44,632 nt of DNA from Gammaproteobacteria bacterium RIFCSPHIGHO2_12_FULL_41_20. GTDB taxonomy: Bacteria; Pseudomonadota; Gammaproteobacteria; DSM-16500. A model generated the notes under the pieces. The model saw only the letters and a list, made by a program, of their open reading frames with translations, did no database searches and was not told where the DNA came from. The first letter of the stretch is position 1, and every line of letters starts with the position of its first letter. Where the stretch lies: contig MGYC01000014.1 of NCBI GenBank assembly GCA_001801575.1, positions 1 to 44,632 on the forward strand. Reading direction: 5' to 3'. Positions 7,114-15,199 of this stretch are shown piece after piece. The position numbers and the translations under genes are program-made.

Positions 7114-9285
7114 GTGTTTGATGCCGACCGCCCTATTCTTAAAAGTGAGCATGACAAGCTCAATAGAACGTTATTTTCCAAATACTTAGCTCGCTGTATC
7201 TTAGACCACAAAGAACCAGAAAGCCTGGTTATCGGACTAACTGGCGGCTGGGGAGTAGGGAAAACCTCCGTCATTAATCTTACCTTAGAAGAGTTACACT
7301 TTGCCGCTAGTAATATGTTAGAAGAAGAAAAACCAATTATTCTTAATTTCAGTCCATGGAGTTATTCAACCCAAAACCAATTAATCTATAGCTTCTTTCG
7401 ACGCCTCTCATCCGCCCTACGCGACAGTACCAATCTTAAAAATGCAGAGCAAATCATTCATTTACTTGAGTTATATGTTTCTTTTTTCACCCACTTACCT
7501 ATTCCCAAAGCCTTACGTAAAAAACCCTCTTTTTGGAAAAAATTATTTCACCATAACCATGAAGATGTTTATGGCTGGGAATCCGGACGCGATCTTACAC
7601 AGATCAAGGCTGAATTAAACATATTACTCCGCCAACAAAACATTAAAATTATCATTATAATCGACAATATTTCACGCATGCTGGACATAGAAATTAAACA
7701 GATTTTTCAAATTATTAAGTCCATGGGTGATTATGCTAACACCGTGTACTTGTTAGCCTTCGACAAAGAGCAAGTAATCCATGCAGTCAACCGTGTTGAT
7801 GGGCGAGGTGGTGAAAACTATATTGAAAAACTAGTACAACTTCCTTTCGAAGTCCCACCCATTATGCAGCAAGATCTAGAAAACATTCTGTTCGATCGTC
7901 TTAAGACTATTATTCAAACCGTACCTGAAAACTCGTGGGATAGAGAGTATTGGGCTAATATTTACTACTCATCGCTAAAATTCTTTTTTAAAAACTGTCG
8001 CGACATCACCCGCTATGTGAACACGTTAAGCTTTCGTTATCCGCGTGTTAAAGATGTTGTTAATCCGGTCGATTACTTTGCACTTACCGCTATAGAGGTG
8101 TTCTGCCCGGCTATTTACAGCGGCATTCGTGATAATAAAGATTTATTTACTGCTTTGGTTGAAAATGTTTACACTCTCAACCCAGAAAAATCATCCAAAG
8201 ATAAACTACGCTACAATGAAATCCTACAACGTAGCGAAGGCATGTCTCGAGAAAAACTGCACGACCTCTTATTAAACTTATTTCCACGCCTACATCGTGT
8301 TTTTTATCCTGATACGCCACTTTACCACACAGAAGCTACTGCACGTAAAAATCGGCGTATTTGTAGCCCAGATATTTTCGATGTTTATTTTCGATTGTCG
8401 ATGACAACCGGCTTTATTCCTGAGTCTGAATTTAAAACCATTTTATCGCTCGCTGGGGATAAGGAAGGTTTTTCACAAGCACTGACGCGTTTAAATCAAG
8501 ACAATCGTATTCTTAAATTTTTAGATTTATTAGACAGTACAGCAGCAAATGAAATCTCTCCAAAAGATATTCGTACTGTCGTTTGTGCCTTATTAGATAA
8601 TGGTGATCTTTTTCCAGAAGGAGAAAGCAGCCCTCTTAGCTTAAATACACCCATGCGCATCCACCGTATTATCCATCGTCTCTTAAAACGTCTAGATGAA
8701 ACCGAAGAACGATTTAGGGTTCTAAAACAAGCCATTCAAGAATCCACCAAGAGTGTACATAGCCTTGTTCATGAGTTAACCACACAGGAACAAGAGCATA
8801 CAGAACACTCCGATTCATATGTACCTGTTGAATTTCGTGATTTAACTCCACCGCAATTACAAACCCTACAGCAACTCGCCCTGGAACGTATCCAATTTTG
8901 GGCAAACGCAGGGCGGTTAGTAGAGCACCCTAAATTACTTACTATTCTTTATATATGGAAAACATGGGGCGATAATGAAGAATATAAACACCAAGTAGAA
9001 GAAATAGTCAAAACAGATCGCGGACTCATTGCGTTTTTACTTGCAACATTAAAAGACCCTATTGATCAAGCCATGACGAAATATGAAAAAACTCCAGAAT
9101 GGAAAAAATCTTTGAAATATATTGAAGACTTTATCCCTACGCTTGCCTTACAAGCGCATGCAAAAGCATTATTCGAAGATATGTATTTTGAAAAATTACA
9201 TGAACGTGAACAACTAGCTTTAATGATTTTCCTCGATTTAATACAAGCACAAACTACCAAGGTTATCCCGAAAACAACCGTGTAG
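7114..9285 (+). CDS. KAP-family P-loop NTPase
   Basis: Protein of 723 residues. The start is GTG at 7114 with GGAGG nine bases upstream; in-frame codons further upstream run through the antisense pseudogene remnant. The N terminus FDADRPILKSEHDKLNR and the Walker A motif GLTGGWGVGKTS (residues 41-52) are typical of KAP NTPases, as is FSPWSYSTQNQL downstream. Walker B is IIIIIDNISRML (Asp184): the second acidic residue and the family's usual D-R pair are changed to Asn185 and Ser-Arg. No transmembrane segment is obvious, although many KAP proteins have them. The C-terminal ~400 residues are helical and unrecognised. KAP proteins are patchily distributed and some act in phage defence or membrane complexes; the role here is unknown. 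Confidence 0.8.
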   Translation: MFDADRPILKSEHDKLNRTLFSKYLARCILDHKEPESLVIGLTGGWGVGKTSVINLTLEELHFAASNMLEEEKPIILNFSPWSYSTQNQLIYSFFRRLSSALRDSTNLKNAEQIIHLLELYVSFFTHLPIPKALRKKPSFWKKLFHHNHEDVYGWESGRDLTQIKAELNILLRQQNIKIIIIIDNISRMLDIEIKQIFQIIKSMGDYANTVYLLAFDKEQVIHAVNRVDGRGGENYIEKLVQLPFEVPPIMQQDLENILFDRLKTIIQTVPENSWDREYWANIYYSSLKFFFKNCRDITRYVNTLSFRYPRVKDVVNPVDYFALTAIEVFCPAIYSGIRDNKDLFTALVENVYTLNPEKSSKDKLRYNEILQRSEGMSREKLHDLLLNLFPRLHRVFYPDTPLYHTEATARKNRRICSPDIFDVYFRLSMTTGFIPESEFKTILSLAGDKEGFSQALTRLNQDNRILKFLDLLDSTAANEISPKDIRTVVCALLDNGDLFPEGESSPLSLNTPMRIHRIIHRLLKRLDETEERFRVLKQAIQESTKSVHSLVHELTTQEQEHTEHSDSYVPVEFRDLTPPQLQTLQQLALERIQFWANAGRLVEHPKLLTILYIWKTWGDNEEYKHQVEEIVKTDRGLIAFLLATLKDPIDQAMTKYEKTPEWKKSLKYIEDFIPTLALQAHAKALFEDMYFEKLHEREQLALMIFLDLIQAQTTKVIPKTTV

Positions 9286-9346
9286 TTATACACTCCTACC
9301 CAGATTGCGTTGAGAGACTATCCTACTAGGAGTTACTGCCGAAGAA

Positions 9347-9355
9347 TGCTATCAT
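9347..9355 (+). promoter_or_regulatory. Possible extended -10 promoter of metK
   Basis: TGCTATCAT (TG-N-TATCAT) lies ~40 bp before the metK start. A 7-bp inverted pair ACTCCTA / TAGGAGT (about 9291-9332) lies just upstream. The same TGCTATCAT occurs at 1389-1397 before pcnB. No good -35 hexamer was found, so this is a weak prediction. Confidence 0.3.
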
Positions 9356-9394
9356 TTGGGCCATTCAAAATTCACGTTATGGAAGAATAATATT

Positions 9395-10570
9395 ATGCAA
9401 AATGAATTTTTATTTACTTCTGAATCCGTCTCCGAAGGGCATCCTGATAAAATTGCAGATCAAATCTCTGATGCTATTCTTGACGCCATTATCGAAAAAG
9501 ATACTCATGCAAGAGTTGCCTGTGAAACGCTAGTAAAAACTGGCATGGTATTCATCGGTGGAGAAATCACGACAAACGCATGGGTTGATATTGAACAAAT
9601 TGCCCGTTCTGTGGTACGCGATATCGGATACAATAGCTCTGACATTGGTTTTGACTGGGAGTCCTGCGCTATATTATCCGCCATCGGCAAGCAGTCCCAA
9701 GACATTGCTATCGGCGTTGACAAAAAACACCAAGAAGAACAAGGCGCTGGCGATCAAGGTTTAATGTTCGGTTACGCAAGCAATGAAACCGACGTATTAA
9801 TGCCTGCCCCCATTACTTACGCACATCGTCTTATGCAACGGCAAGCACAGCTGCGAAAAGAAGATGTACTATCTTGGCTACGCCCTGATGCAAAAAGCCA
9901 AATCACTTGCCGTTATGTAAATGGGAAACCCATGGGCATCACCAGCGTTGTCATATCAACTCAACATCATCCTGATATTAAACACTCAGAGCTTAAAGAA
10001 GCCGTCATCGAAGAGATCATTAAACCCACTCTTCCTGAAGACTGGATTACTAAAGAAACAAAATTCTATGTGAACCCTACTGGTCGTTTTGTCATCGGTG
10101 GTCCACTAGGCGATTGCGGCCTCACTGGACGAAAAATCATAGTAGATAGCTACGGTGGCATGGCACGCCACGGTGGCGGGTGTTTCTCAGGCAAAGATCC
10201 TTCCAAAGTAGATAGATCTGGCGCCTACGCTGCCCGCTATGTGGCTAAAAACATTGTGGCAGCCGGCCTAGCTGATCGTTGTGAAATTCAAATTTCCTAT
10301 GCTATCGGTATTGCCGAACCCATGGCTATTTATGTTGAGACTTTCGGTACAGGAAAAATACCGACATCCAAAATCATTACTCTAATCCGTGAACATTTTG
10401 ATTTGCGCCCCTATGGTATTATTAAAATGCTGGATTTACTTCAACCTATTTACCGACAAACAGCCAGTTACGGGCATTTTGGCCGAGCAGACTTAAATTT
10501 AAGTTGGGAAAAAATGGATAAAGCAGACACATTAAGAGCAGCTGCACAATTACAAATGGAGAAAATATAA
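9395..10570 (+). CDS. metK: S-adenosylmethionine synthetase
   Basis: Makes SAM from methionine and ATP. The 391-residue protein has the full family set: [20 protein letters not shown] at the N terminus (ATP site), signature 1 as [12 protein letters not shown], and signature 2 as [16 protein letters not shown]. The start is ATG at 9395, which gives the standard N terminus; an in-frame TTG at 9356 would add an unsupported leader. The next gene, ahcY, starts immediately after the stop, so the two form a methyl-cycle operon. Confidence 0.97.
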   Translation: MQNEFLFTSESVSEGHPDKIADQISDAILDAIIEKDTHARVACETLVKTGMVFIGGEITTNAWVDIEQIARSVVRDIGYNSSDIGFDWESCAILSAIGKQSQDIAIGVDKKHQEEQGAGDQGLMFGYASNETDVLMPAPITYAHRLMQRQAQLRKEDVLSWLRPDAKSQITCRYVNGKPMGITSVVISTQHHPDIKHSELKEAVIEEIIKPTLPEDWITKETKFYVNPTGRFVIGGPLGDCGLTGRKIIVDSYGGMARHGGGCFSGKDPSKVDRSGAYAARYVAKNIVAAGLADRCEIQISYAIGIAEPMAIYVETFGTGKIPTSKIITLIREHFDLRPYGIIKMLDLLQPIYRQTASYGHFGRADLNLSWEKMDKADTLRAAAQLQMEKI

Positions 10571-11884
10571 ATGACTATGCAATTAGCAAAAACTTTATCC
10601 CCCGATTATCAAGTAGCAGATCTAGCTCTTGCTGAATGGGGTCGCAAAGAAATCAATATTGCTGAAACCGAAATGCCAGGGTTAATGGCATTGCGCAAAA
10701 TGTACCAAGGTAAAAAACCGCTGAAAGAAGCACGTATCGCTGGATGCTTACATATGACAGTACAAACCGCTGTCTTAATTGAAACACTTGTTTTACTTGG
10801 AGCTAGCGTACGTTGGTCTTCCTGTAACATTTACTCTACCCAAGACCATGCAGCAGCAGCCATGGCTCAAGCCGGAATTCCCGTTTTTGCCTGGAAAGGC
10901 GAAACTGAAGAAGAATACTGGCGTTGTGTAAAACAAACGATTTTTGGTCCCAATAACTGGCGCCCAAATTTACTTCTTGATGACGGAGGCGATTTAACCT
11001 TGGTCGTGCATGAGCAATACCCCGAGTTATTACCAGAAATAAAAGGATTATCCGAAGAAACCACCACTGGCGTACATCGCCTGTATGAAATGCATAAGAA
11101 AGGCGCATTAAAAATACCCGCCATGAATGTGAATGACTCGGTGACCAAATCCAAATTTGATAATTTATATGGCTGTCGTGAATCCCTCATCGATGGCATT
11201 AAACGCGCAACGGATGTAATGATTGCTGGCAAAATTGCTGTTGTATGTGGCTATGGCGAAGTAGGTAAAGGCTGCGCGCAAGCATTACGCTCGTTTGGTG
11301 CAACCGTACTGATTACTGAAATTGATCCTATTTGTGCTTTACAAGCCGCCATGGAAGGTTATCGAGTAGTCACTATGGAAGAAGCGGCGCCCCTCGGTAA
11401 TATTTTCGTTACATGCACGGGTAATATTCATGTCATCCGCCAAGAACACGTGCTGCAAATGCCAGATCAAGCCATTGTTTGCAACATTGGCCACTTTGAC
11501 TCAGAAATTGATGTGGCCTCTCTACGCCAATATCCATGGACCAATATCAAACCACAAGTAGACCAAGTTCGTCTTCCTAATGGCAAATATTTAACATTAT
11601 TGGCTGAAGGACGATTAGTAAATCTGGGTTGTGCCACAGGTCATCCTAGCTTTGTGATGTCCACGTCATTTACTAACCAAGTACTGGCGCAAATTGACTT
11701 ATGGCAACACCATGAGCGCTATCCGGTAGGCGTCTATGTATTACCTAAAAAATTAGATGAAATGGTCGCACGACTTCACTTAGATAAACTAGGTGCCAAG
11801 TTAACAACCATGACTAAAGCTCAAGCTGAATACGTTAGCACCCCCATCGACGGGCCTTATAAGCCAGAGCATTATAGATATTAG
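10571..11884 (+). CDS. ahcY: S-adenosylhomocysteine hydrolase
   Basis: Splits S-adenosylhomocysteine into adenosine and homocysteine, removing the product that inhibits SAM-dependent methylases. The 437 residues include the substrate-domain sequences [16 protein letters not shown] and [15 protein letters not shown], the NAD-binding [17 protein letters not shown] (~residues 225-241), GNIHVI and the conserved end YKPEHYRY. It abuts metK with no gap and is followed 26 bp later by a Clp-like gene, which may be co-transcribed. Confidence 0.97.
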   Translation: MTMQLAKTLSPDYQVADLALAEWGRKEINIAETEMPGLMALRKMYQGKKPLKEARIAGCLHMTVQTAVLIETLVLLGASVRWSSCNIYSTQDHAAAAMAQAGIPVFAWKGETEEEYWRCVKQTIFGPNNWRPNLLLDDGGDLTLVVHEQYPELLPEIKGLSEETTTGVHRLYEMHKKGALKIPAMNVNDSVTKSKFDNLYGCRESLIDGIKRATDVMIAGKIAVVCGYGEVGKGCAQALRSFGATVLITEIDPICALQAAMEGYRVVTMEEAAPLGNIFVTCTGNIHVIRQEHVLQMPDQAIVCNIGHFDSEIDVASLRQYPWTNIKPQVDQVRLPNGKYLTLLAEGRLVNLGCATGHPSFVMSTSFTNQVLAQIDLWQHHERYPVGVYVLPKKLDEMVARLHLDKLGAKLTTMTKAQAEYVSTPIDGPYKPEHYRY

Positions 11885-11910
11885 GGGCACGCGATTTAAA
11901 GGAGAATAAT

Positions 11911-13806
11911 GTGTCAGACTCAATCTCAGCCCATAATAAAGTGGGGTATAAAAAAAATTTGTTACAAAATAGTAACAAGCACTCAGCGCATCCATTGCAA
12001 AACCATCCACAGCTACCGCTACTTATTGATGTGTTAAGCCGCAAAGAAAAACATCATCTTATTTTAGTCATGGATTTTTCAGAAAAAATACAACTCGCCT
12101 TTCTTGAGGCCTTTGCATACTATTTAACAACGCATACTCCGCCGTTTGCACTTAATAAAATGGATTTTTTTTATCTCGACATACGACAAAATCTCTTCGC
12201 TGAAAAGCAATACCAAGATATCGACCGTTATAGTCAAGAAATTCTGGATACACAACAACAAGATAAATGTACATTATTGGCAATCAATCAGATTTCATGG
12301 TTAGACAATAAAAACCTACTTACCTCTTCCATTTACAATAAATTATTGCACCAACTATTGCATGAACAACAAGGTAGAATTATAGTTATTACTAATCAGC
12401 ATGATTATCAAACGTTTCTCAAAAAACATACCTTACCTGCTAGCTTTGTAAACTTAACCATCGTGTCACCCAGCGCAATAGAAGCCTTCGGTATTTTAAA
12501 ATTTTTTCGCGATGAATTAGCAGATTTTCATCAAGTCATTATTCCAGAAGAAATCTTATCTCATGCTTACGAATTAGCGCAGCGTTATTTAAACCATACG
12601 CATGCTTTAGATCAAGCATTATTATTACTGGACAGTAGTGCTGCAAGGACTAGTCAAGTTGAAAAAGGGAAAACAACTAGTGAATCTAAACCACTTGTTA
12701 CGGCCGCTACCCTTGCGAATGTCTTATCAAATTGGACAGGAATATCATCCGCACAATTACAACAAAAAATCTTTAAACTTCCCGAGTTTACTAAGGAAAT
12801 GCAGCAACGCCTGTTTGGCCAAGATACTGCCATCGCGACCATTGGTCTCGCGCTGCAACAAGCACATATTGCTTTACAAGAAAAATCAGGCCCCTATTGC
12901 AGTTTTTTATTTGCCGGCCCTGCACATGTTGGAAAGAAAACGACGGGTTATAACTTTGCCGAACTCCTATTCAAACAACCACATACCTGCTTTTATGCTA
13001 ATCTACATGCATCAACTACCGCTACCGCCCTTGCTAATATCAAAGTCAGATCTAATAAAGATCACCGCTATCATGTGTTAGCTGACGTTATTCATGCTAC
13101 CCCTTATGCCATTATTTTCTTTGACAATGTAGAGAATGCGTCAACTGAAACGCTCTATGCATTGGAAGAGCTTTTTTCCTCCGGTTCTTTAATAAATCAG
13201 GATGGCCAATATGTCGACTTTCACCAGACTATTATTGTCTTGGCAACCACAGTGGGAACGGAACATATTGTAGAATTAACACAATCAGCGCAAAACATTG
13301 AACAATCAGACGCCATAGACTTGATGCAATTAGTGCTTTCAGAACAGCACTACCACAAAAAATCTAATCACCCGCTGTCCAGTGAAGACATTATTACAAC
13401 ACTCACCCCCATTTTAAATCAACGCCTTCCCTCCTCCCTGTTACATTATTTAACCATTGTGCCATTTTTTCCTTTGGATAAAACCGCGTCGGAAAAAATC
13501 ATCCGCATTAAGCTAAGAAATCTGGCTAAACGTTTAGATAGTCAATTTGGCATAGAATTTAGTTACGCCCCTGAAGTAATTCGCTATCTCATCCAGGAAA
13601 CAATAACCAAAGAAGGTCAACAGCGATTTTCGCAATCTATAGAAAAAACCGTAGAACAACGAGTGTATTCCCTAGTAGGGCAATTGTTATTAACAAAAAT
13701 AGATGAACGCCATCGCTTTACACAACTGTTTTTGCAATTGAATGATAACGGGCAATTACTGCGCTGCGAATGGTTGAATACTGCCACAACACGCCAACCT
13801 GCTTGA
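11911..13806 (+). CDS. Clp-like double AAA+ protein with degenerate ATPase motifs
   Basis: Protein of 631 residues that aligns by eye with ClpA/ClpB but lacks the N-domain and most of the middle coiled coil. Module 1 (~residues 35-240) has lost Walker A: HLILVMDFSEKIQ stands where VLIGEPGVGKT is expected. Its final part, PSAIEAFGILKFFRDELADF, still follows the Clp pattern. VLSNWTGI (~275) is the Clp linker. Module 2 keeps FGQDTAIATIGLALQQA, but Walker A is GPAHVGKKT (336-344; the middle Gly is His and the Thr is Lys) and Walker B is FFDNVENAS, with the catalytic Glu replaced by Asn406. The arginine-finger motif LNRID is also absent. It is therefore probably a non-hydrolysing scaffold or adaptor. 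The start is GTG at 11911, six bases after AAAGGAG, 26 bp downstream of ahcY. Confidence 0.72.
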   Translation: MSDSISAHNKVGYKKNLLQNSNKHSAHPLQNHPQLPLLIDVLSRKEKHHLILVMDFSEKIQLAFLEAFAYYLTTHTPPFALNKMDFFYLDIRQNLFAEKQYQDIDRYSQEILDTQQQDKCTLLAINQISWLDNKNLLTSSIYNKLLHQLLHEQQGRIIVITNQHDYQTFLKKHTLPASFVNLTIVSPSAIEAFGILKFFRDELADFHQVIIPEEILSHAYELAQRYLNHTHALDQALLLLDSSAARTSQVEKGKTTSESKPLVTAATLANVLSNWTGISSAQLQQKIFKLPEFTKEMQQRLFGQDTAIATIGLALQQAHIALQEKSGPYCSFLFAGPAHVGKKTTGYNFAELLFKQPHTCFYANLHASTTATALANIKVRSNKDHRYHVLADVIHATPYAIIFFDNVENASTETLYALEELFSSGSLINQDGQYVDFHQTIIVLATTVGTEHIVELTQSAQNIEQSDAIDLMQLVLSEQHYHKKSNHPLSSEDIITTLTPILNQRLPSSLLHYLTIVPFFPLDKTASEKIIRIKLRNLAKRLDSQFGIEFSYAPEVIRYLIQETITKEGQQRFSQSIEKTVEQRVYSLVGQLLLTKIDERHRFTQLFLQLNDNGQLLRCEWLNTATTRQPA

Positions 13807-13823
13807 GCCCCTAGGAATGTCAG

Positions 13824-14357
13824 CTACAACATGCGACGTAAAATATCATCTTTCTTAATAAAGTGATGGTACAATGCAGCTAAGAGATGTATAGAGACAA
13901 CAACTAAAATAATAATAGCTAAAGAACCATGCACATCAAAAGCACTGCCCGCTAATTCTTTATTTTTTTCTATAGGTAAATTTAATGGCATCGTCCCGTA
14001 ACGAGGCGGCCTACCGCCGGCAACAGATCCTATCCAACCTGATAATGGCATGGCAATCAATAAGAGGTACAATAATCCATGCACGGTATGCTCTGCCCAG
14101 CGCTGCCAATGCGATACATTTAGCAATGACGGCTTTGGGTTCTTCCAAGCCCATACCGCACGCAATACCATGAGCGCTAAAATAGTCAATCCTAGCAATT
14201 TATGAAAATTAACAATCACTCCCACTAAAATCTTATTAGTGGAAATATCCTCCATAAAATAGCCAATAAAAAACTGTAATAAAACAAAAACAAAAATGAG
14301 CCAGTGGAAAAATTTTGCCACTGACCCATATTGTGTGGAAGTATTATTGAGTGACAC
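13824..14357 (-). CDS. Cytochrome b561-family membrane protein
   Basis: About 177 residues with four membrane helices and the di-haem ligand pattern of the bacterial YodB/CybB group: FHWLIF in helix 1, NFHKLLG in helix 2, and DVHGSLA and IHLLAALYHHF in the last helix. Members are quinol-linked electron carriers of the inner membrane. The start is GTG at 14357, ten bases after AGGG; the TTG at 14366 sits too close to that site. It ends 17 bp from the convergent Clp-like gene. Confidence 0.88.
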   Translation of the reverse strand: MSLNNTSTQYGSVAKFFHWLIFVFVLLQFFIGYFMEDISTNKILVGVIVNFHKLLGLTILALMVLRAVWAWKNPKPSLLNVSHWQRWAEHTVHGLLYLLLIAMPLSGWIGSVAGGRPPRYGTMPLNLPIEKNKELAGSAFDVHGSLAIIILVVVSIHLLAALYHHFIKKDDILRRML

Positions 14358-14378
14358 CGTTATCAAACCCTACAAAAA

Positions 14379-14834
14379 TCAACTGGTAGAGCTATAAGTA
14401 TAAGTTAAAGCTGCTGCCGCACTGCTACAACTCGAGGTCACAGAATAACGTGTACTTGACATCAGCTTACTAATAATTAAAGGACAAACATTAGCAGGAA
14501 CACTAGCAATAGATACTGTATAGCTCGTCGCTGTCTGCCCGCTGATAGTAACCACTCCACCCCATGGTGTAGATAAAGATGCACTACCGCCGGGTAATAC
14601 GTTCTGTATATTAACTGATGTTGCATTAATATACCCACCGGTCGTACCCATAGAAATATTATCCGCCGCTGCAGTAATCGCCTGGATTTGCGACATAGTA
14701 CTATTTGCCGCTTCAGAAGCGCTAGCCGATTGATAGTAACGAATGGACATGATAATGATCATAGCGGCAATGGCTAACACCAGCATGATCTCAAGCAAGG
14801 TAACACCACTAAAGGATTTGAGTGAACGTTTCAT
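14379..14834 (-). CDS. Type IV pilin (PilS / type IVb-like prepilin)
   Basis: Protein of 151 residues with a class III signal: basic leader MKRSLKSFSG, cleavage after Gly10, then VTLLEIMLVLAIAAMIIIM, with Glu at mature position 5. The mature part contains STPWGGVVTISG and VPANVCPLI, with a second Cys near the C terminus (SSCSS), matching the PilS type rather than the type IVa PilA. The C-terminal disulfide pair is thus present. AAGGAAG precedes the ATG. No pilus assembly genes are nearby, so its machinery must be encoded elsewhere. Confidence 0.78.
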   Translation of the reverse strand: MKRSLKSFSGVTLLEIMLVLAIAAMIIIMSIRYYQSASASEAANSTMSQIQAITAAADNISMGTTGGYINATSVNIQNVLPGGSASLSTPWGGVVTISGQTATSYTVSIASVPANVCPLIISKLMSSTRYSVTSSCSSAAAALTYTYSSTS

Positions 14835-14903
14835 TGCATTACTTCCTTTTAAAAAAAATAATGAAACTAACTGAGTAACAAGCTATTTTAAGATACAATG
14901 AGC

Positions 14904-14909
14904 ATTATA
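14904..14909 (-). promoter_or_regulatory. Possible -10 box for the pilin gene
   Basis: On the minus strand TATAAT (14909-14904) lies 70 bp before the pilin ATG, between that gene and the palindrome at 14933. No clear -35 box was found, so confidence is low. Confidence 0.3.
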
Positions 14910-14932
14910 AACAATGCAAGAGGAAAAAGGCT

Positions 14933-15053
14933 AGCAGTTCCCGCTAACACTGTCATCCTGAGCGTCAGCGAAGGATCTTCTTAATAAACACCGAGGATTT
15001 ATTAAGAAGATCCTTCGCTGACGCTCAGGATGACAGTGTTAGCGGGAACTGCT
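14933..15053. repeat. Perfect 56-bp palindrome (family member 1)
   Basis: Two 56-nt arms (14933-14988 and 14998-15053) are exact reverse complements around a 9-nt centre. The outer part AGCAGTTCCCGCTAACACTG and the inner CGAAGGATC are shared with the palindrome at 17301-17465. Transcripts from either strand would fold into one long hairpin. The core TCATCCTGAGCG...CGAAGGATC resembles a dispersed bacterial repeat family. It carries no coding capacity. Confidence 0.95.
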
Positions 15054-15103
15054 GGAAAAAGGCCAGGGATTGATTGGAAAATCAGGAATTTCTTCTCACA
15101 AAA

Positions 15104-15164
15104 CCTGTCCCCCTCGTCTTTAGCGGGGAAGCACTCCGGGAGAAGGTGAGAGTGGAGTGAGGGC
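15104..15164. repeat. GC-rich intergenic repeat
   Basis: The stretch CCCCCTCGTCTTTAGCGGGG followed by GGGAGAAGGTGAGAGTGGAG resembles dispersed 'cccctc...gggagaaggtgag' repeats. A related GC-rich hairpin lies at 18186-18213. With the palindrome at 14933 it fills most of the 365-bp gap between the pilin and the next gene; nothing else was recognised there. Confidence 0.35.
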
Positions 15165-15199
15165 TAAAAATAATACACTAAGTCACGTAAGGCTTATTC

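Noticed and set aside
9356-9394. metK start at TTG 9356
   Set aside because: It would add 13 residues not found in MetK; ATG 9395 gives the conserved start.
9286-9394. SAM-sensing riboswitch before metK
   Set aside because: The leader is ~100 bp with only one 7-bp inverted pair; I could not match it to a known SAM riboswitch core.
10836-11232. Minus-strand frames inside ahcY
   Set aside because: They are antisense shadows of a strongly conserved gene.
14933-15053. Rho-independent terminator
   Set aside because: The arms are far too long (56 bp) and no T-run follows on either strand; it belongs to a repeat family.
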